From Planctomycetaceae bacterium (lineage in GTDB: Bacteria; Planctomycetota; Planctomycetia; Pirellulales; PNKZ01), in contig JAEUIN010000407.1 of NCBI GenBank assembly GCA_016793115.1, forward strand, positions 124,001 to 188,000: 64,000 nt of DNA, read 5' to 3'. Position numbers and translations under genes: made by a program. Within the stretch, counting starts at the first letter, position 1, and the number at the start of each line of letters is the position of its first letter. This document shows, piece after piece, positions 1-9,071 of the stretch. Below the pieces are notes generated by a model that had not been told where the DNA came from, ran no database searches, and worked only from the letters and a program-made list of their open reading frames with translations.

Positions 1-1149
1 CCGCACGAACAAATGCGTCCGCATGCGAACGCGGTAGCCCCGGCTGCTCGCTTGCGCCGTGAGCCAGGCGGTCAAGCGTTCCATTTGCGGATGGAATTCA
101 TCTTGCGGCGGCAGTTGCAACTTGTCGCGAAATTCCGCTTCGGTCGTGCCCGCCGAGCCGACGTAGAGCGGTCCGAGCGCGGTCGTCAGCCCGAGCGGCG
201 AGACGATCATGTTCTTCCCGTTCTTTGCGGGATCGGCCAAGCGCCGGAACAGCTCGACGGCGAGTCGGTTGTTGGCCGTGACGGCCTCGACCACTTGTTC
301 CATGCGCGGGGGAACGGGGGACGGATCGGCGAACGGCGGCGCGGCGGCGACGGGCGAAGGTAAATTGCCGCCGCCGTGGAACGGCATGAGCGAACCCACG
401 GGATGCTCTCGTTGGAAGTCAGCGACTGACTGCTCGCGCGACGCACGCAAGTCATTCAACGTCGCTTCCACTTGGTTGTGGACTTGCTCGGTTTGCGTGA
501 TCACGAGCACCACGATTCCCGCCGACATGAATTCCCTGATCTCGCCTTGCGTTCCTCCCGCTTCGCGCCAAGTCTCCGGTTCGATCGTCATGGTGAGCAA
601 TTCGATGACCGAATCTATCCCCAAGAATCCTCCATTGGTGCTCCACACTAGATCGTGAATCTGGTAGATGCGCGTTTGCCTAATCAACTCCGCGGCGATT
701 TTCGTCGTGATGAGTAGTTGATCATTCTTGACGGTGTAGGTCAGGTCGTGCGGATCGAGCAATGTGTCGAGCGCCATCGCTAGGCGATCGGCGCTCGGGC
801 GGGCGTGAAAGGTCGTTTCCGGACCTTTGCCGTCGGCCTTGAGCGCCCGCTCGTCGATCGCAACGGGAATTTTGTAGCGAGTGTGCAAGTCAGCGACGAT
901 CGCTTCCAAATCCACTCCGGTGTAATCGATCGTCGCCGGTTGCGCGAGCGCGTCGCGAATTTGCTTCTCCGTCGCGCTTTGTTGAAAGATCACGCGACCC
1001 GGCGGGAGATCGAGCGGCGAGACTTCTTTTTTCTTCGTCGGCCGGTCCTTCGCAGGCTCGTCCTTCGTCGGCTCGTCACCGCCGGTGACGGAAAGCGATG
1101 CGGCGAAGAGAGCAACGAGCGAGACGAGGGCAAGAATTCGGCGCGGCAT
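1..1149 (-). CDS. Secreted STN-like domain fused to a serpin (3' end outside window)
   Basis: Reading the minus strand from the ATG at 1149, the frame stays open to base 1 (383 codons), so the C-terminus lies outside the window. Residues 1-22 form a signal peptide. Residues ~45-240 resemble the secretin/TonB short N-terminal (STN) type fold and match the protein encoded at 1538-2479. From residue ~283 the sequence is a serpin N-terminus: an NRLAVELFRRL helix, then KNMIVSPLGLTTAL and the glycine-threonine stretch GSAGTTEAEF, which fits the serpin pattern N-SPLS-AL-GA-T. The reactive-centre loop is off the edge, so inhibitory function cannot be judged. Serpins are known to trap serine or cysteine proteases; an exported protease-inhibitor role is inference. 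Confidence 0.8.
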   Translation of the reverse strand, partial: MPRRILALVSLVALFAASLSVTGGDEPTKDEPAKDRPTKKKEVSPLDLPPGRVIFQQSATEKQIRDALAQPATIDYTGVDLEAIVADLHTRYKIPVAIDERALKADGKGPETTFHARPSADRLAMALDTLLDPHDLTYTVKNDQLLITTKIAAELIRQTRIYQIHDLVWSTNGGFLGIDSVIELLTMTIEPETWREAGGTQGEIREFMSAGIVVLVITQTEQVHNQVEATLNDLRASREQSVADFQREHPVGSLMPFHGGGNLPSPVAAAPPFADPSPVPPRMEQVVEAVTANNRLAVELFRRLADPAKNGKNMIVSPLGLTTALGPLYVGSAGTTEAEFRDKLQLPPQDEFHPQMERLTAWLTAQASSRGYRVRMRTHLFVR

Positions 1150-1270
1150 CGAGGCGTTCCTGCGAAGGGCGATTCGAGCGGCGTCGCCGCCGCACCGCGA
1201 AACAATGGCCCCGAACGCTCACAAACGAAACGCGGCTTACACCATGCGCGAGCGCCACTGAGGAATAGAC

Positions 1271-1346
1271 GGGAGGGCGAGGCTCCCGCCGAGCCGCTTC
1301 TCGACGGCAAACCTGCCAGACGGCTCGGCAGGAGCCTTCCCCTCCC
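1271..1346. repeat. Imperfect palindromic intergenic element
   Basis: The left arm (1271-1296) and right arm (1321-1346) are inverted copies matching at 23 of 26 positions, with a 24-base loop. It sits in the 388-base gap 1150-1537 between two same-strand genes. It looks like a REP or MITE-like palindrome that would fold as RNA. No gene or clear promoter was seen in the rest of this gap. Confidence 0.6.
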
Positions 1347-1537
1347 ATTGGAAGTTGCGCATTGATGATCTGTTCGTTTGGAATGATCGATCGTATGCCG
1401 ACCCGTAATGTCACGGCCGACAGCGCACTAGAACATTCCGCCGCCGGGCACGCCGGGGTGAGCATTCGCCTTCCAGGACTTAATGCCCAGTCGATTATGC
1501 TTGCGAGGCGAGCGCGACGAAACGAAAAAGTGTGTGA

Positions 1538-2479
1538 TTAGAAGAACCCGCCGCCGCTATTGGCAGGCGACTTCGGACGCGTGGCGGCGTCGCGTTGGGC
1601 CGCTTCGACCGTCGCGTCGCGGGCTTCGCGGAGCGTCGTCAGCAATCCGGCAATCTTTTCATGGACGTCTTCGGTTTGCGTAATGACGAGCACGACTAAT
1701 CCCGGGCCGACGAACGGCCGCACTTCACCGGCCGTGCCCCCCGCCGTGCGCCACGACTCCGGCTCGATCGTCGAGCAAATCAAGTCGACTAGCCGCTCCA
1801 GGCCCGCTTGTTGCTCATCGGCGAGCAAATCGTGAATCTGGTAAATGCGGATCGGCGCCCAATTCTTCGCGGCCTCCTTGGTCGTGAAGACGAGGGCGTC
1901 GTTGCGGACGATGCAGGCGAGGTCTTCCGCGCCGAGGACCGTTCGCAGCGCATTGCGCAACGAAACATCGCGACGCGCCCCGCTCAGTTTCAGCGTCTTG
2001 TCCTTGCCTGCGGCGGTGAGCGCCGCGCCGTCGACGACGACGGGAATGCTGTGACGCAGTTCGATATCCATGGCGATGTCGGTCAGGATCGTGTCGAGAT
2101 ACTGAACTTCGGTCGGCTCGTCGAGCGCCGAAAAGATACGCCGCTCGACGTCGGATTGCGCGAATACGACCTTGCCGGGCGGCAATTCGAACGCGGGTTT
2201 CCGCCCCTTCTCAGGCTTCGGCTCTATTGCCGGCTCGTGACCATCGGCCGGATTGGGGAGGCTCGACTTCGCCGCCGCGGCCGGACGCTCGTCGTCCGTC
2301 GTGGGCTTATGGCCTTTCGCCGCGTCGGTAGGTTGCTTGTCGACGGCGGGCCGCTCTTTCCCAACCGGCCGAGATTTTACCGCGCGTCCGTCGTCGGCGG
2401 AGACCGCGAGCGGCAACAGCGTCAGAGCGAGGCACGAAATCGAACCCAACGCGACGACACGAGCGAGCGCGCGCGACAT
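1538..2479 (-). CDS. Secreted STN-like domain protein, paralogue of the serpin-fusion N-terminus
   Basis: 313 residues starting with a signal peptide (MSRALARVVALGSISCLALT) and a Lys/Pro/Asp-rich linker to about residue 95. The folded part shares ordered motifs with the neighbour at 1-1149: PPGKVVF against PPGRVIF, IYQIHDLL against IYQIHDLV, TIEPESWR against TIEPETWR, and VLVITQTEDVH against VLVITQTEQVH. The two genes are therefore a tandem duplication, and only the downstream copy carries the serpin. The function of this domain family in planctomycetes is unknown; localisation is periplasm or outside. A GGGAG ribosome site precedes the ATG at 2479. Confidence 0.75.
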   Translation of the reverse strand: MSRALARVVALGSISCLALTLLPLAVSADDGRAVKSRPVGKERPAVDKQPTDAAKGHKPTTDDERPAAAAKSSLPNPADGHEPAIEPKPEKGRKPAFELPPGKVVFAQSDVERRIFSALDEPTEVQYLDTILTDIAMDIELRHSIPVVVDGAALTAAGKDKTLKLSGARRDVSLRNALRTVLGAEDLACIVRNDALVFTTKEAAKNWAPIRIYQIHDLLADEQQAGLERLVDLICSTIEPESWRTAGGTAGEVRPFVGPGLVVLVITQTEDVHEKIAGLLTTLREARDATVEAAQRDAATRPKSPANSGGGFF

Positions 2480-2538
2480 GGCGAGAACTCCCTGGCACGG
2501 TTCCGAGAATCGGAAAGAAATGGGGCGAAGCGGCGCGT

Positions 2539-2568
2539 ATTATGATCACGCCGATTCGCCTTGTGCAA
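2539..2568 (-). promoter_or_regulatory. Promoter for the 1538-2479 gene
   Basis: On the minus strand, TTGCAC (2568-2563), an 18-base spacer, then CATAAT (2544-2539). It lies about 60 bases upstream of the ATG at 2479 and fits a housekeeping sigma factor. Confidence 0.5.
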
Positions 2569-2591
2569 CAAACGACGAGACGAAAACGTCG

Positions 2592-3404
2592 TTACTCCGG
2601 CATCCAGATGGCCGAACCTTTCGAGCCGCCGGCGATTGGTCCGCTTGCGGCGGCCGTGCGGCGAGCCTTGATCCGCACGTACGGCGCAATAAACATCGCG
2701 CGATGGCCGAATTCGCCGGAAGCCGCCTCCGGTTTGGCGTGCTTCGGCTCTAGGAAGTCTTCAATCACAAAACCGGCGCGGCAGATGCCCCCGACGATTT
2801 CTTCCCAGCGGTGAAGGAACTCCAGCGTTCCCTCCTCCCGTAGTCGGCTCCCGGCGACCGGCGGCAACGGCCCGCTGCGGTAGTACGGCTCTGTAAGTTC
2901 GTAACCGCGGCCGCTTGGCCGCTGCTCGGCTTGTAAGCTCTGCGGCGTTTTGTGTTGGCTGATGTAGAGGCCGCCGGCCGTGCAGACGCGGGCCACTTCG
3001 CTAAACACGGGACGCACGTCGGGCACATAGCAGGTGCTGACCGGATGGATGACGACGTCGAACGAAGCGTCGGCCAACGCCCGCAGGTCTTCCATCGAGG
3101 TTTCAACGGTGCGAACTTGCAGCCCGCGCTCGGCCGCAGCTTGGCGATCGAGCGCGAGCTGCGCCGGGCTCAAATCGACGACGGTGACCTCGGCCCCCGC
3201 AGCGGCATAGAGAATGCTCTGGCTCCCTCCGCCGGAAGCCAAACACAACACACGCTTGCCGGCCACGCTCCCGCCGAGCCAGCCGGCGCCGTCGACCGTG
3301 CCGAGCGGGTCGTGCAACTCGTCATCTTGAGCCGGGCGCGTGAACACCTGCTTCTTGCGGACGAGCGCATCCCAGGCTCGTCGATTGTGATCGTTGACGG
3401 ACAT
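2592..3404 (-). CDS. Class I SAM-dependent methyltransferase
   Basis: About 270 residues from the ATG at 3404 (MSVNDHNRRAWD); a start 7 codons upstream at 3425 is possible. The SAM-binding Rossmann motif I is VLCLASGGGSQS, the acidic end of strand 2 is VTVVDLSPAQL, and motif IV is FDVVIHPVSTCYVPD, as in the Methyltransf_11 group. The C-terminal third is a family-specific cap. The substrate cannot be read from sequence. It is soluble, with no signal peptide, and does not overlap its neighbours. Confidence 0.85.
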   Translation of the reverse strand: MSVNDHNRRAWDALVRKKQVFTRPAQDDELHDPLGTVDGAGWLGGSVAGKRVLCLASGGGSQSILYAAAGAEVTVVDLSPAQLALDRQAAAERGLQVRTVETSMEDLRALADASFDVVIHPVSTCYVPDVRPVFSEVARVCTAGGLYISQHKTPQSLQAEQRPSGRGYELTEPYYRSGPLPPVAGSRLREEGTLEFLHRWEEIVGGICRAGFVIEDFLEPKHAKPEAASGEFGHRAMFIAPYVRIKARRTAAASGPIAGGSKGSAIWMPE

Positions 3405-3472
3405 CGCGGAATAGTCGGAAGGCAAAAGGCAGAACGCGGCCGGAACACGCTGCTAACGCGCGCCGCTTTGTT

Positions 3473-5527
3473 TTATTGAGCCGTTGTCGCGTGCTTCATG
3501 AGCCAATCGAAGGCGGCGAGCGGCAGGCGTTCGTGGCCTCCTTCGAAGAGCGTCAGGCGGCAACGGCCGGAAGAGCGGCGGAAGTAGATCGTGCGGTCAT
3601 ACGTCGTGTCGAGTTGTTCCTCGTCGGCTCCGGGAGCGAGCAACCGCCAGGGCGGGGCGCAGAGCTTGGCGATCGTCGCCTCGTCGACGACTTCGCTCGG
3701 GCCGCTCGCTCCGGCTTTGGCTTCGTTGGCCGCGGCGACGGCGTTGAAGGCCCAGATCGAATGGCTCACCGGCACGCTGCCGGCGTGGCCGTCGTAGATG
3801 CCCGCTGCAATTTCGAGCGGCACGCTCGTCGCTTGCGCCAGGTGCGTCTTTGGCGAACGGAAGGTGTACTCGGCGTCGACTGCGGCGCTGGTGCCGGGCG
3901 CTCCGCCGCAAGCTGCGCGGAGCATCGCGCCGTAGTTGTCTTTGGCGTGGCGCTCGTGCCAGGCCGTTAGATCGCTGATGCCGACCCACGCGCTCGCGGC
4001 CGTCCAATACTGCGGATGGTTGCCGACCATCTGCATCGTCATGTGCCCGCCTCCCGACGAACCGGTGAGGAAGACGTCGGTCGTCGTGAGTTTGTAGTTC
4101 TTTTTGACGTAATCGACCGCGTCGAGCACGTCTTGTTGGGCGAGCTTCGAACCGCAAGCCTCCGGCGTTTTGTTCGGCCCGCGGAAATTCGGGGCGACGA
4201 AAATCAGCTTGCGTTTGTTGGCCGCTTGTTCGAGTTCGAGGTCGCGTTGATTCAGGTCGCCGCTCCAACTGTGGACGTTGACGAGGATGCCCGTCGCCCC
4301 GCTTTCCGGCGTGTAGCCGGTCGGCGTCGTGACGTAGCTCGGTTGCTCCGTGCCGTCGGCCGTGCTCTTGATTTGCACAAGCGTGCGATCGCCCAATTCA
4401 TAGGCCGGCACGGTCGCCGTCGGCTTGTGCTTCAGCGCCCGATCGAGAAACGCATAGGCCTCGCGACGCTGCGGGTCGGCGAAATCGTGTTCGGTATCGG
4501 GGTAGCGGGCCTGCAGATCCAGCGGCGCGCCCAGCAACTCGTACACCTCGCGTGCTACGCGGACCGCTTTCTTGACTCCTTTGTATTGGAAATTGGAGTC
4601 ACGGAGCGGCGAGTTCGTGAAGAAGGGGCGCGGCGCGAGCGCGGCGACGATTTCGTAGAAATCGAACGGCAAGCGATCGGCGTCGGCCCCGAACTTCTCG
4701 ACGATCCACGGCATGTAACGCTGCTGCGCCCAGTTGGCCAGTTTCTTGCCGTCGTAGTAATGGTGAGCCGGGTCCCAGCCGCAACTGGAAACGATCGCCT
4801 TGATGCGCGGATCGAAAGCGGCGACGAACATCGAATTGTGGCCGCCGAGCGAATGGCCGACGACGCCGATTCGCTCGCCGTCGACGTCGTCGCGACTTTG
4901 GAGATAGTCGACGCACCGCATGTGATCGACGATGCCTTTCATCGTGCCGCTCGCGTAGTCGTCTTTCGCGAAGTCGTGGGCTTTTTGATCGCCGAAGGAG
5001 ACATAGTCCGGCGCGACGACGATGTAGCCCCGCCTGGCAAGCTCGATGCCGTAGCCGCGGTTGGCTTTGCCGTACCCGGCGACGATCCCTTTGCCCAGGT
5101 CGCCCGTCGGCTGCAGGGCGAGCATCGCGGCCCGGCGCTCGCCCGCCGGAATGTTCTTCGGCGTCCAGACGTAGGCCGTGACCCGTTCGCCGTTGCGCGC
5201 CGCCAAGGAAATCGTTTGCCGCGGTACGCCGTCCTGCTCGGTCGTCTCGACGACCTGGACGTCGAGCGTAGCGGGAGTCGGCGCATCGGGCGTGCCGCGC
5301 CGCATCTCGGGCGGCAGCGGTCCCATCGCCTGTTGCATGCCGTCGAGAATCTGCAGGCGGCGGCGTTCCCAATCGGCCGCCGTCTTGACGGGCTGCTCTC
5401 GCCCGGCGTCGTCGAGATAGTACATCAGGCGCGCGTGGGCATGCCGCGGCAAATCTTGCGCGACGGAGGGGCGCGACCAGGCGGCAGCGAGCATGCAAAC
5501 GACGACCAACGATGAACTACGCAGCAT
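3473..5527 (-). CDS. Secreted protein with two tandem alpha/beta-hydrolase domains
   Basis: 684 residues from the ATG at 5527; the open frame extends further upstream but the signal peptide MLRSSSLVVVCMLAAAW marks this start. Domain 1 (~40-370) is a dienelactone-hydrolase or acetyl-xylan-esterase type: nucleophile Ser226 in GHSLGG and a His near 347 in TEHDF. Domain 2 (~380-680) is prolyl-oligopeptidase-like: Ser491 in GSSGGG, an acid in IYDGHAG and a His in the final GGHE. Two complete catalytic sets in one exported chain suggest a double esterase acting on substituted polysaccharides or peptides. The substrate is inference. Confidence 0.8.
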   Translation of the reverse strand: MLRSSSLVVVCMLAAAWSRPSVAQDLPRHAHARLMYYLDDAGREQPVKTAADWERRRLQILDGMQQAMGPLPPEMRRGTPDAPTPATLDVQVVETTEQDGVPRQTISLAARNGERVTAYVWTPKNIPAGERRAAMLALQPTGDLGKGIVAGYGKANRGYGIELARRGYIVVAPDYVSFGDQKAHDFAKDDYASGTMKGIVDHMRCVDYLQSRDDVDGERIGVVGHSLGGHNSMFVAAFDPRIKAIVSSCGWDPAHHYYDGKKLANWAQQRYMPWIVEKFGADADRLPFDFYEIVAALAPRPFFTNSPLRDSNFQYKGVKKAVRVAREVYELLGAPLDLQARYPDTEHDFADPQRREAYAFLDRALKHKPTATVPAYELGDRTLVQIKSTADGTEQPSYVTTPTGYTPESGATGILVNVHSWSGDLNQRDLELEQAANKRKLIFVAPNFRGPNKTPEACGSKLAQQDVLDAVDYVKKNYKLTTTDVFLTGSSGGGHMTMQMVGNHPQYWTAASAWVGISDLTAWHERHAKDNYGAMLRAACGGAPGTSAAVDAEYTFRSPKTHLAQATSVPLEIAAGIYDGHAGSVPVSHSIWAFNAVAAANEAKAGASGPSEVVDEATIAKLCAPPWRLLAPGADEEQLDTTYDRTIYFRRSSGRCRLTLFEGGHERLPLAAFDWLMKHATTAQ

Positions 5528-5677
5528 AACGGCAGGCTCCAAGCTTGAGGCGGGATCGCGGGCGGTGCGACGATTATAGTTTGCGCCTCGCCGCGCCGGG
5601 AGCCTCGGGATGGGAGGCGCGTAAGGGGCCGCGATCTGATGAAATCGACGCCTTCGCTCGACGTCGTGAGTCAAAAC

Positions 5678-7165
5678 TCACCCGACGCCCGGTCGCCGAA
5701 CCTTGGCCTTTCGGACATTCTTGTCTGCGGCGTCTTTGGCCGCGTCGGCTTGGGGATTCGGCGTCGGCATCTGCGCGCCGACTTTCTCACGCCACTGATG
5801 CAAACGCTTGCGCAGTTCGTCGGCACGCGTCGGATCGGCTGCGGCTAGATTGTTTTGTTCCCCTTCGTCGTCGCGCAGGTTGTAGAGTTCGATGCGGTCG
5901 TCTTCGTAGTATTCGATCAAGCGCCAGTCGCCGGAGCGGATGGCTCCGTAGGGTGTCGCGCCGCCCGCGTGGTAGTGCGGATAGTGCCAAAAGAGGTCGG
6001 TGCGGGCGAGTTTGCCGGTTTGCTTGAGTAGCGGCACGAGGCTCTCGCCGTCGAGCGGTCCGACGGGCGGCGGCACGCCGGCGAATTCGCAAAGCGTCGG
6101 CAGGGCGTCCATGCTGATCGTCGCGGCGTCCGAGCTGGTGCCCGCCGCAACGGCCCGCGGGTAACGCACGATGAGCGGCACACGTACGCCTCCTTCATAC
6201 TCGGAGCCTTTGCCGACGCGCGCCGGCCGATTGTCGGTCGAGCTCATGAGACCGCCGTTGTCGCCGGTAAAGACGACGATCGTGTCGTCGGTCAGCTTCA
6301 ACCGTTCGAGCGCCGCCAGGATGCGGCCCACGCTGTCGTCGCAGCTTTCGATCATGGCGGCGTAGACGGCATTGCGTTGAGGATGCTGCGTTTGCAGGTC
6401 GCGCACCCCAGTCGCGTTCGCCTTCGGAGTAAGTCCGAGCTTGGCGATCTTCGCTTCGTACTTTGCGACGACTTCCGGCTTGGCCTCGAGCGGCGTGTGA
6501 ACCGTGTAGTGCGGGAAGTAGACGAAAAACGGTCGGTCCCGATTCTCTTCCATGAATTTTTCCGCCTCGACGGTCAATCGTTCCGTCAGCGATTCGCCGG
6601 CCGGGCCTTCGGCGAGGCCGGGAATGTTGTAAGGCGCGAAGTAACTCGCCGGCGCGCCGCGCCCGTCGCCGCCGATGTTGACGTCGAATCCTTGCCGCGT
6701 CGGCTCGAATCCTTCGCCGCCGAGGTGCCACTTGCCGACGGAGGCCGTCGCATAGCCGGCCGGCTTGAGAACCTCGGCGATCGTCGTCTCCGCGAGCGGC
6801 AGATACATCGTCCACTCCGGAACTTTGAGCTTGGCGAACCGGCGTTCGCGGCCCGGAATGTAGTCCGTGATGTGCAGTCGCGCCGGCGATTTTCCGGTCA
6901 GCGTCGCCGCGCGGGTCGGCGAGCAAACCGTGCAAGCGGAGTAGGCATGCGTGAACTTCATGCCTTCCGCGGCGAGCCGATCGATGTTCGGAGTTTCGTA
7001 GAGCTTGCTTCCCATGCAGCCCAGATCCGTGAAGCCGAGATCGTCGATTAGGAAGTAAACGATGTTTGGCTTGCGGGGCGCATCGGCGGCCGGTGCGGCC
7101 GAGCCTCCTAAACTGAGGACTGCCAAAACGACCAATCCGAGAATCGCAAGGCGTAGGCCGCTCAT
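5678..7165 (-). CDS. Secreted S1-family sulfatase (arylsulfatase type)
   Basis: 495 residues from the ATG at 7165, just before a signal peptide (LAILGLVVLAVLSLGGSAAP). Metal-binding Asp41-Asp42 sit in YFLIDDLG. The formylglycine signature is CSPTR with Cys81, followed by AATLTGKSPARLH. VVFTGDNGG carries the further Asp-Asn metal ligands. Cys81 must be oxidised to formylglycine by FGE or anSME, which is not in this window. The family hydrolyses sulfate esters of polysaccharides or small aryl sulfates; planctomycetes carry many such enzymes. The specific substrate is unknown. Confidence 0.92.
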   Translation of the reverse strand: MSGLRLAILGLVVLAVLSLGGSAAPAADAPRKPNIVYFLIDDLGFTDLGCMGSKLYETPNIDRLAAEGMKFTHAYSACTVCSPTRAATLTGKSPARLHITDYIPGRERRFAKLKVPEWTMYLPLAETTIAEVLKPAGYATASVGKWHLGGEGFEPTRQGFDVNIGGDGRGAPASYFAPYNIPGLAEGPAGESLTERLTVEAEKFMEENRDRPFFVYFPHYTVHTPLEAKPEVVAKYEAKIAKLGLTPKANATGVRDLQTQHPQRNAVYAAMIESCDDSVGRILAALERLKLTDDTIVVFTGDNGGLMSSTDNRPARVGKGSEYEGGVRVPLIVRYPRAVAAGTSSDAATISMDALPTLCEFAGVPPPVGPLDGESLVPLLKQTGKLARTDLFWHYPHYHAGGATPYGAIRSGDWRLIEYYEDDRIELYNLRDDEGEQNNLAAADPTRADELRKRLHQWREKVGAQMPTPNPQADAAKDAADKNVRKAKVRRPGVG

Positions 7166-7247
7166 TTTTATTTTGTCCCGAAGTGTGCGATGAGGTCCGG
7201 TCGACGACATGACGACGCTCAATAGCGGCTTGCTATCGTAATCTCGC

Positions 7248-7277
7248 TTGGGAACGAGTCGAGAGATGCGATAGAAT
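7248..7277 (+). promoter_or_regulatory. Probable promoter for the 7337 gene
   Basis: TTGGGA (7248-7253), an 18-base spacer and TAGAAT (7272-7277), about 60 bases ahead of the ATG at 7337 in the divergent gap next to the sulfatase gene. Confidence 0.4.
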
Positions 7278-7336
7278 CGCCGAGCGTGCAGATTCGCCGG
7301 TGAATCCGTTTTCTTGCGACCATTGCGAGGTGTTCC

Positions 7337-7852
7337 ATGTCGTCTCGCTTCTGCGTTTTGGCGGTGCTCCTTATAGCGGGAGCTTCAGTGTGTCGTGCGG
7401 CGGTTCCGCAGTCGGCCGCCTTGAAAGACGACGCCCCGCGCGTCGAGCGCCCCGTCGATCCGACCGAGGCGACCCCTGCCGAACGCGATCTCGCCGAGAT
7501 GCAGGGCGTTTGGCTTTATGAGTACGCCAACGCGGCCGGAGTGAAGATGCGCGTCGAGAAGAAAGTCGATGGCGAGGCCGACGTCGTCACGCAGTACGAC
7601 GCGGCAGGCAACGTCGTTCATTCCCATGCTTCGACGTTTCAACTTGAACGACATGGCCCGCTACGGGTATTCACCATTTTGACGTCGGTCATCACCGCCG
7701 GCCCCGATATGGGAGTGCAACGCGGTAAGTTGCCGCGCTCCTTCGTCTACCGCATTGAAGGTAACAAGATGATGGAGGTCTGGGGGCTGCTCGAAGTCGA
7801 TCGCGGGCCCCCGCGCGTGATCTTGTGGCAAAAGCGCGAAGCCGGCCGCTAA
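7337..7852 (+). CDS. Small secreted TIGR03067-like protein
   Basis: 171 residues with an N-terminal signal peptide (SSRFCVLAVLLIAGASVCRA). The body opens with DLAEMQGVWLYEY, the E-x-x-x-G-x-W entry seen in TIGR03067-type lipocalin-like domains of planctomycetes, and ends with the beta strands MMEVWGLLEV and RVILWQKRE. No catalytic residues are evident. It is transcribed divergently from the sulfatase. Family assignment rests on pattern only and the function is unknown. Confidence 0.6.
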   Translation: MSSRFCVLAVLLIAGASVCRAAVPQSAALKDDAPRVERPVDPTEATPAERDLAEMQGVWLYEYANAAGVKMRVEKKVDGEADVVTQYDAAGNVVHSHASTFQLERHGPLRVFTILTSVITAGPDMGVQRGKLPRSFVYRIEGNKMMEVWGLLEVDRGPPRVILWQKREAGR

Positions 7853-8232
7853 ACTCGCCTCGAATTACGGATTCGCCGCTTTCGCCTATTCGTTGCCGTG
7901 AAAATGCTCGGATTGTTCCACTGCTTGGTCGGCAAACGTCCAGGGGATGGGTTTACTCTTCCAGCCCGAAAGAAGGGCCGCAGGCCGTGGAAAATCGGTA
8001 TCGCAACATCGCTTCAAGTCGAGAGTTGCGTTACGAACAACGCGGCATTTTTACGGGCGGCACTGACGCCGAGTCGGATTCCGGCACAGATTTTTCTTTA
8101 GCACCTTAGCAAGTCTGTTGGATTGGCGATCGTCGGCTGTATTGCCTGTTGGAAACGTCGTAGGCCATCTGAAACGCGGCGACGTTTTTGGCATCAAACG
8201 ATCGGCCTCCTCAAAACTTTCGAGGTGCTGCA
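7853..8232 (+). other. Intergenic gap, nothing convincing
   Basis: This 380-base stretch contains no RNA gene or protein that I can support. Weak promoter-like hexamers occur near 8120-8145 before the next gene but are not good enough to call. Confidence 0.5.
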
Positions 8233-8955
8233 ATGACTCGCAACGTGATTCTTGTTTCCGGCTTGATTCTCGCCGCGGCCGTCGCCGCCGGTTCTTCGTA
8301 TTGCTCCGCCGGGTCGGCCGAAGCTCGCGCTCAGGCGCGCCCAACCGATCGCTACTTCGTGACAGTATTTGCCTACGAAGATGGTCACAATAACGCGCTA
8401 AAGACTCACACGTTCGCGACATTCGTTCGCGTTCCCGCCGAGGCAAATTCGCTTGTCGGCGCCTCGCGGAGCGACGTCGACGTCCGTACGATCAGTTGGC
8501 TTCCCGCCAAGTTCGGTGAGACGCTGAAACTGGGAATCTTCGCGACGAAAGGAAAGAACTACAGTCTCGGTGAAACTCTTGAGTTCGCCCGCCGCTTGAA
8601 GACCGAAGTCCGCCACTGGGGTCCTTACGAAATCGATGCTGCAATGTATGGCGATGCGATGAAGCAAATCGCGCGACTCGATTCGGGCGAGGTGAAATAC
8701 AAGATCTATAATTCGGCTCAGAATACGCTCATCAAAACGAAGACGAAGGATGTGAGCCACTGCATCGACGCCGTGGGCGACGTGGTCGGAGCATTGCATT
8801 CCGGAACGGCTCGGGGGTTCGCGACGGGCGAACTGCTTATGAAACACTTCGAGAAACATTTGATTTCGCCGCAACCGATTGACGGCCTGTACGATCTCGT
8901 ACTGCAAGCGCCTGAGGCCGACGCCGCTTTGGTCGGCCGTACGGTGCAAAACTAA
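8233..8955 (+). CDS. Secreted protein of unknown function
   Basis: 240 residues from the ATG at 8233, preceded by a GAGGTG ribosome site, with a signal peptide (NVILVSGLILAAAVAAGSSY). The mature part has a beta-rich start (YFVTVFAYED), a WLPAKFGETLKLGIF stretch, and a helical part containing DVSHCIDAVGDVVG. A Ser-His-Cys cluster and an earlier conserved-looking HTFATFVRV are the only candidate functional residues. I do not recognise the family. A terminator at 9004-9033 follows. Confidence 0.7.
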   Translation: MTRNVILVSGLILAAAVAAGSSYCSAGSAEARAQARPTDRYFVTVFAYEDGHNNALKTHTFATFVRVPAEANSLVGASRSDVDVRTISWLPAKFGETLKLGIFATKGKNYSLGETLEFARRLKTEVRHWGPYEIDAAMYGDAMKQIARLDSGEVKYKIYNSAQNTLIKTKTKDVSHCIDAVGDVVGALHSGTARGFATGELLMKHFEKHLISPQPIDGLYDLVLQAPEADAALVGRTVQN

Positions 8956-9003
8956 TCGAATCTTGCCGCGATCAGCCCGAAACCCCCCAAACTTCTTCTC
9001 TCC

Positions 9004-9033
9004 AGGCCCTCGGCTACCGTCGGGGGCCTTTTC
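9004..9033 (+). terminator. Intrinsic terminator after the 8233 gene
   Basis: A GC-rich hairpin (AGGCCC at 9004-9009 against GGGCCT at 9024-9029, with inner pairing) is followed by a short T run. It separates the secreted-protein gene from mnmG. Confidence 0.65.
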
Positions 9034-9071
9034 CCTGCGCGGCCTCTCGCAACCGACCGGCTTGAGCTAAA

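Noticed and set aside
4016..5515. Long open frame on the plus strand opposite the tandem hydrolase gene
   Set aside because: It is the high-GC antisense shadow of a protein with two recognisable active sites; its own product has no motif.
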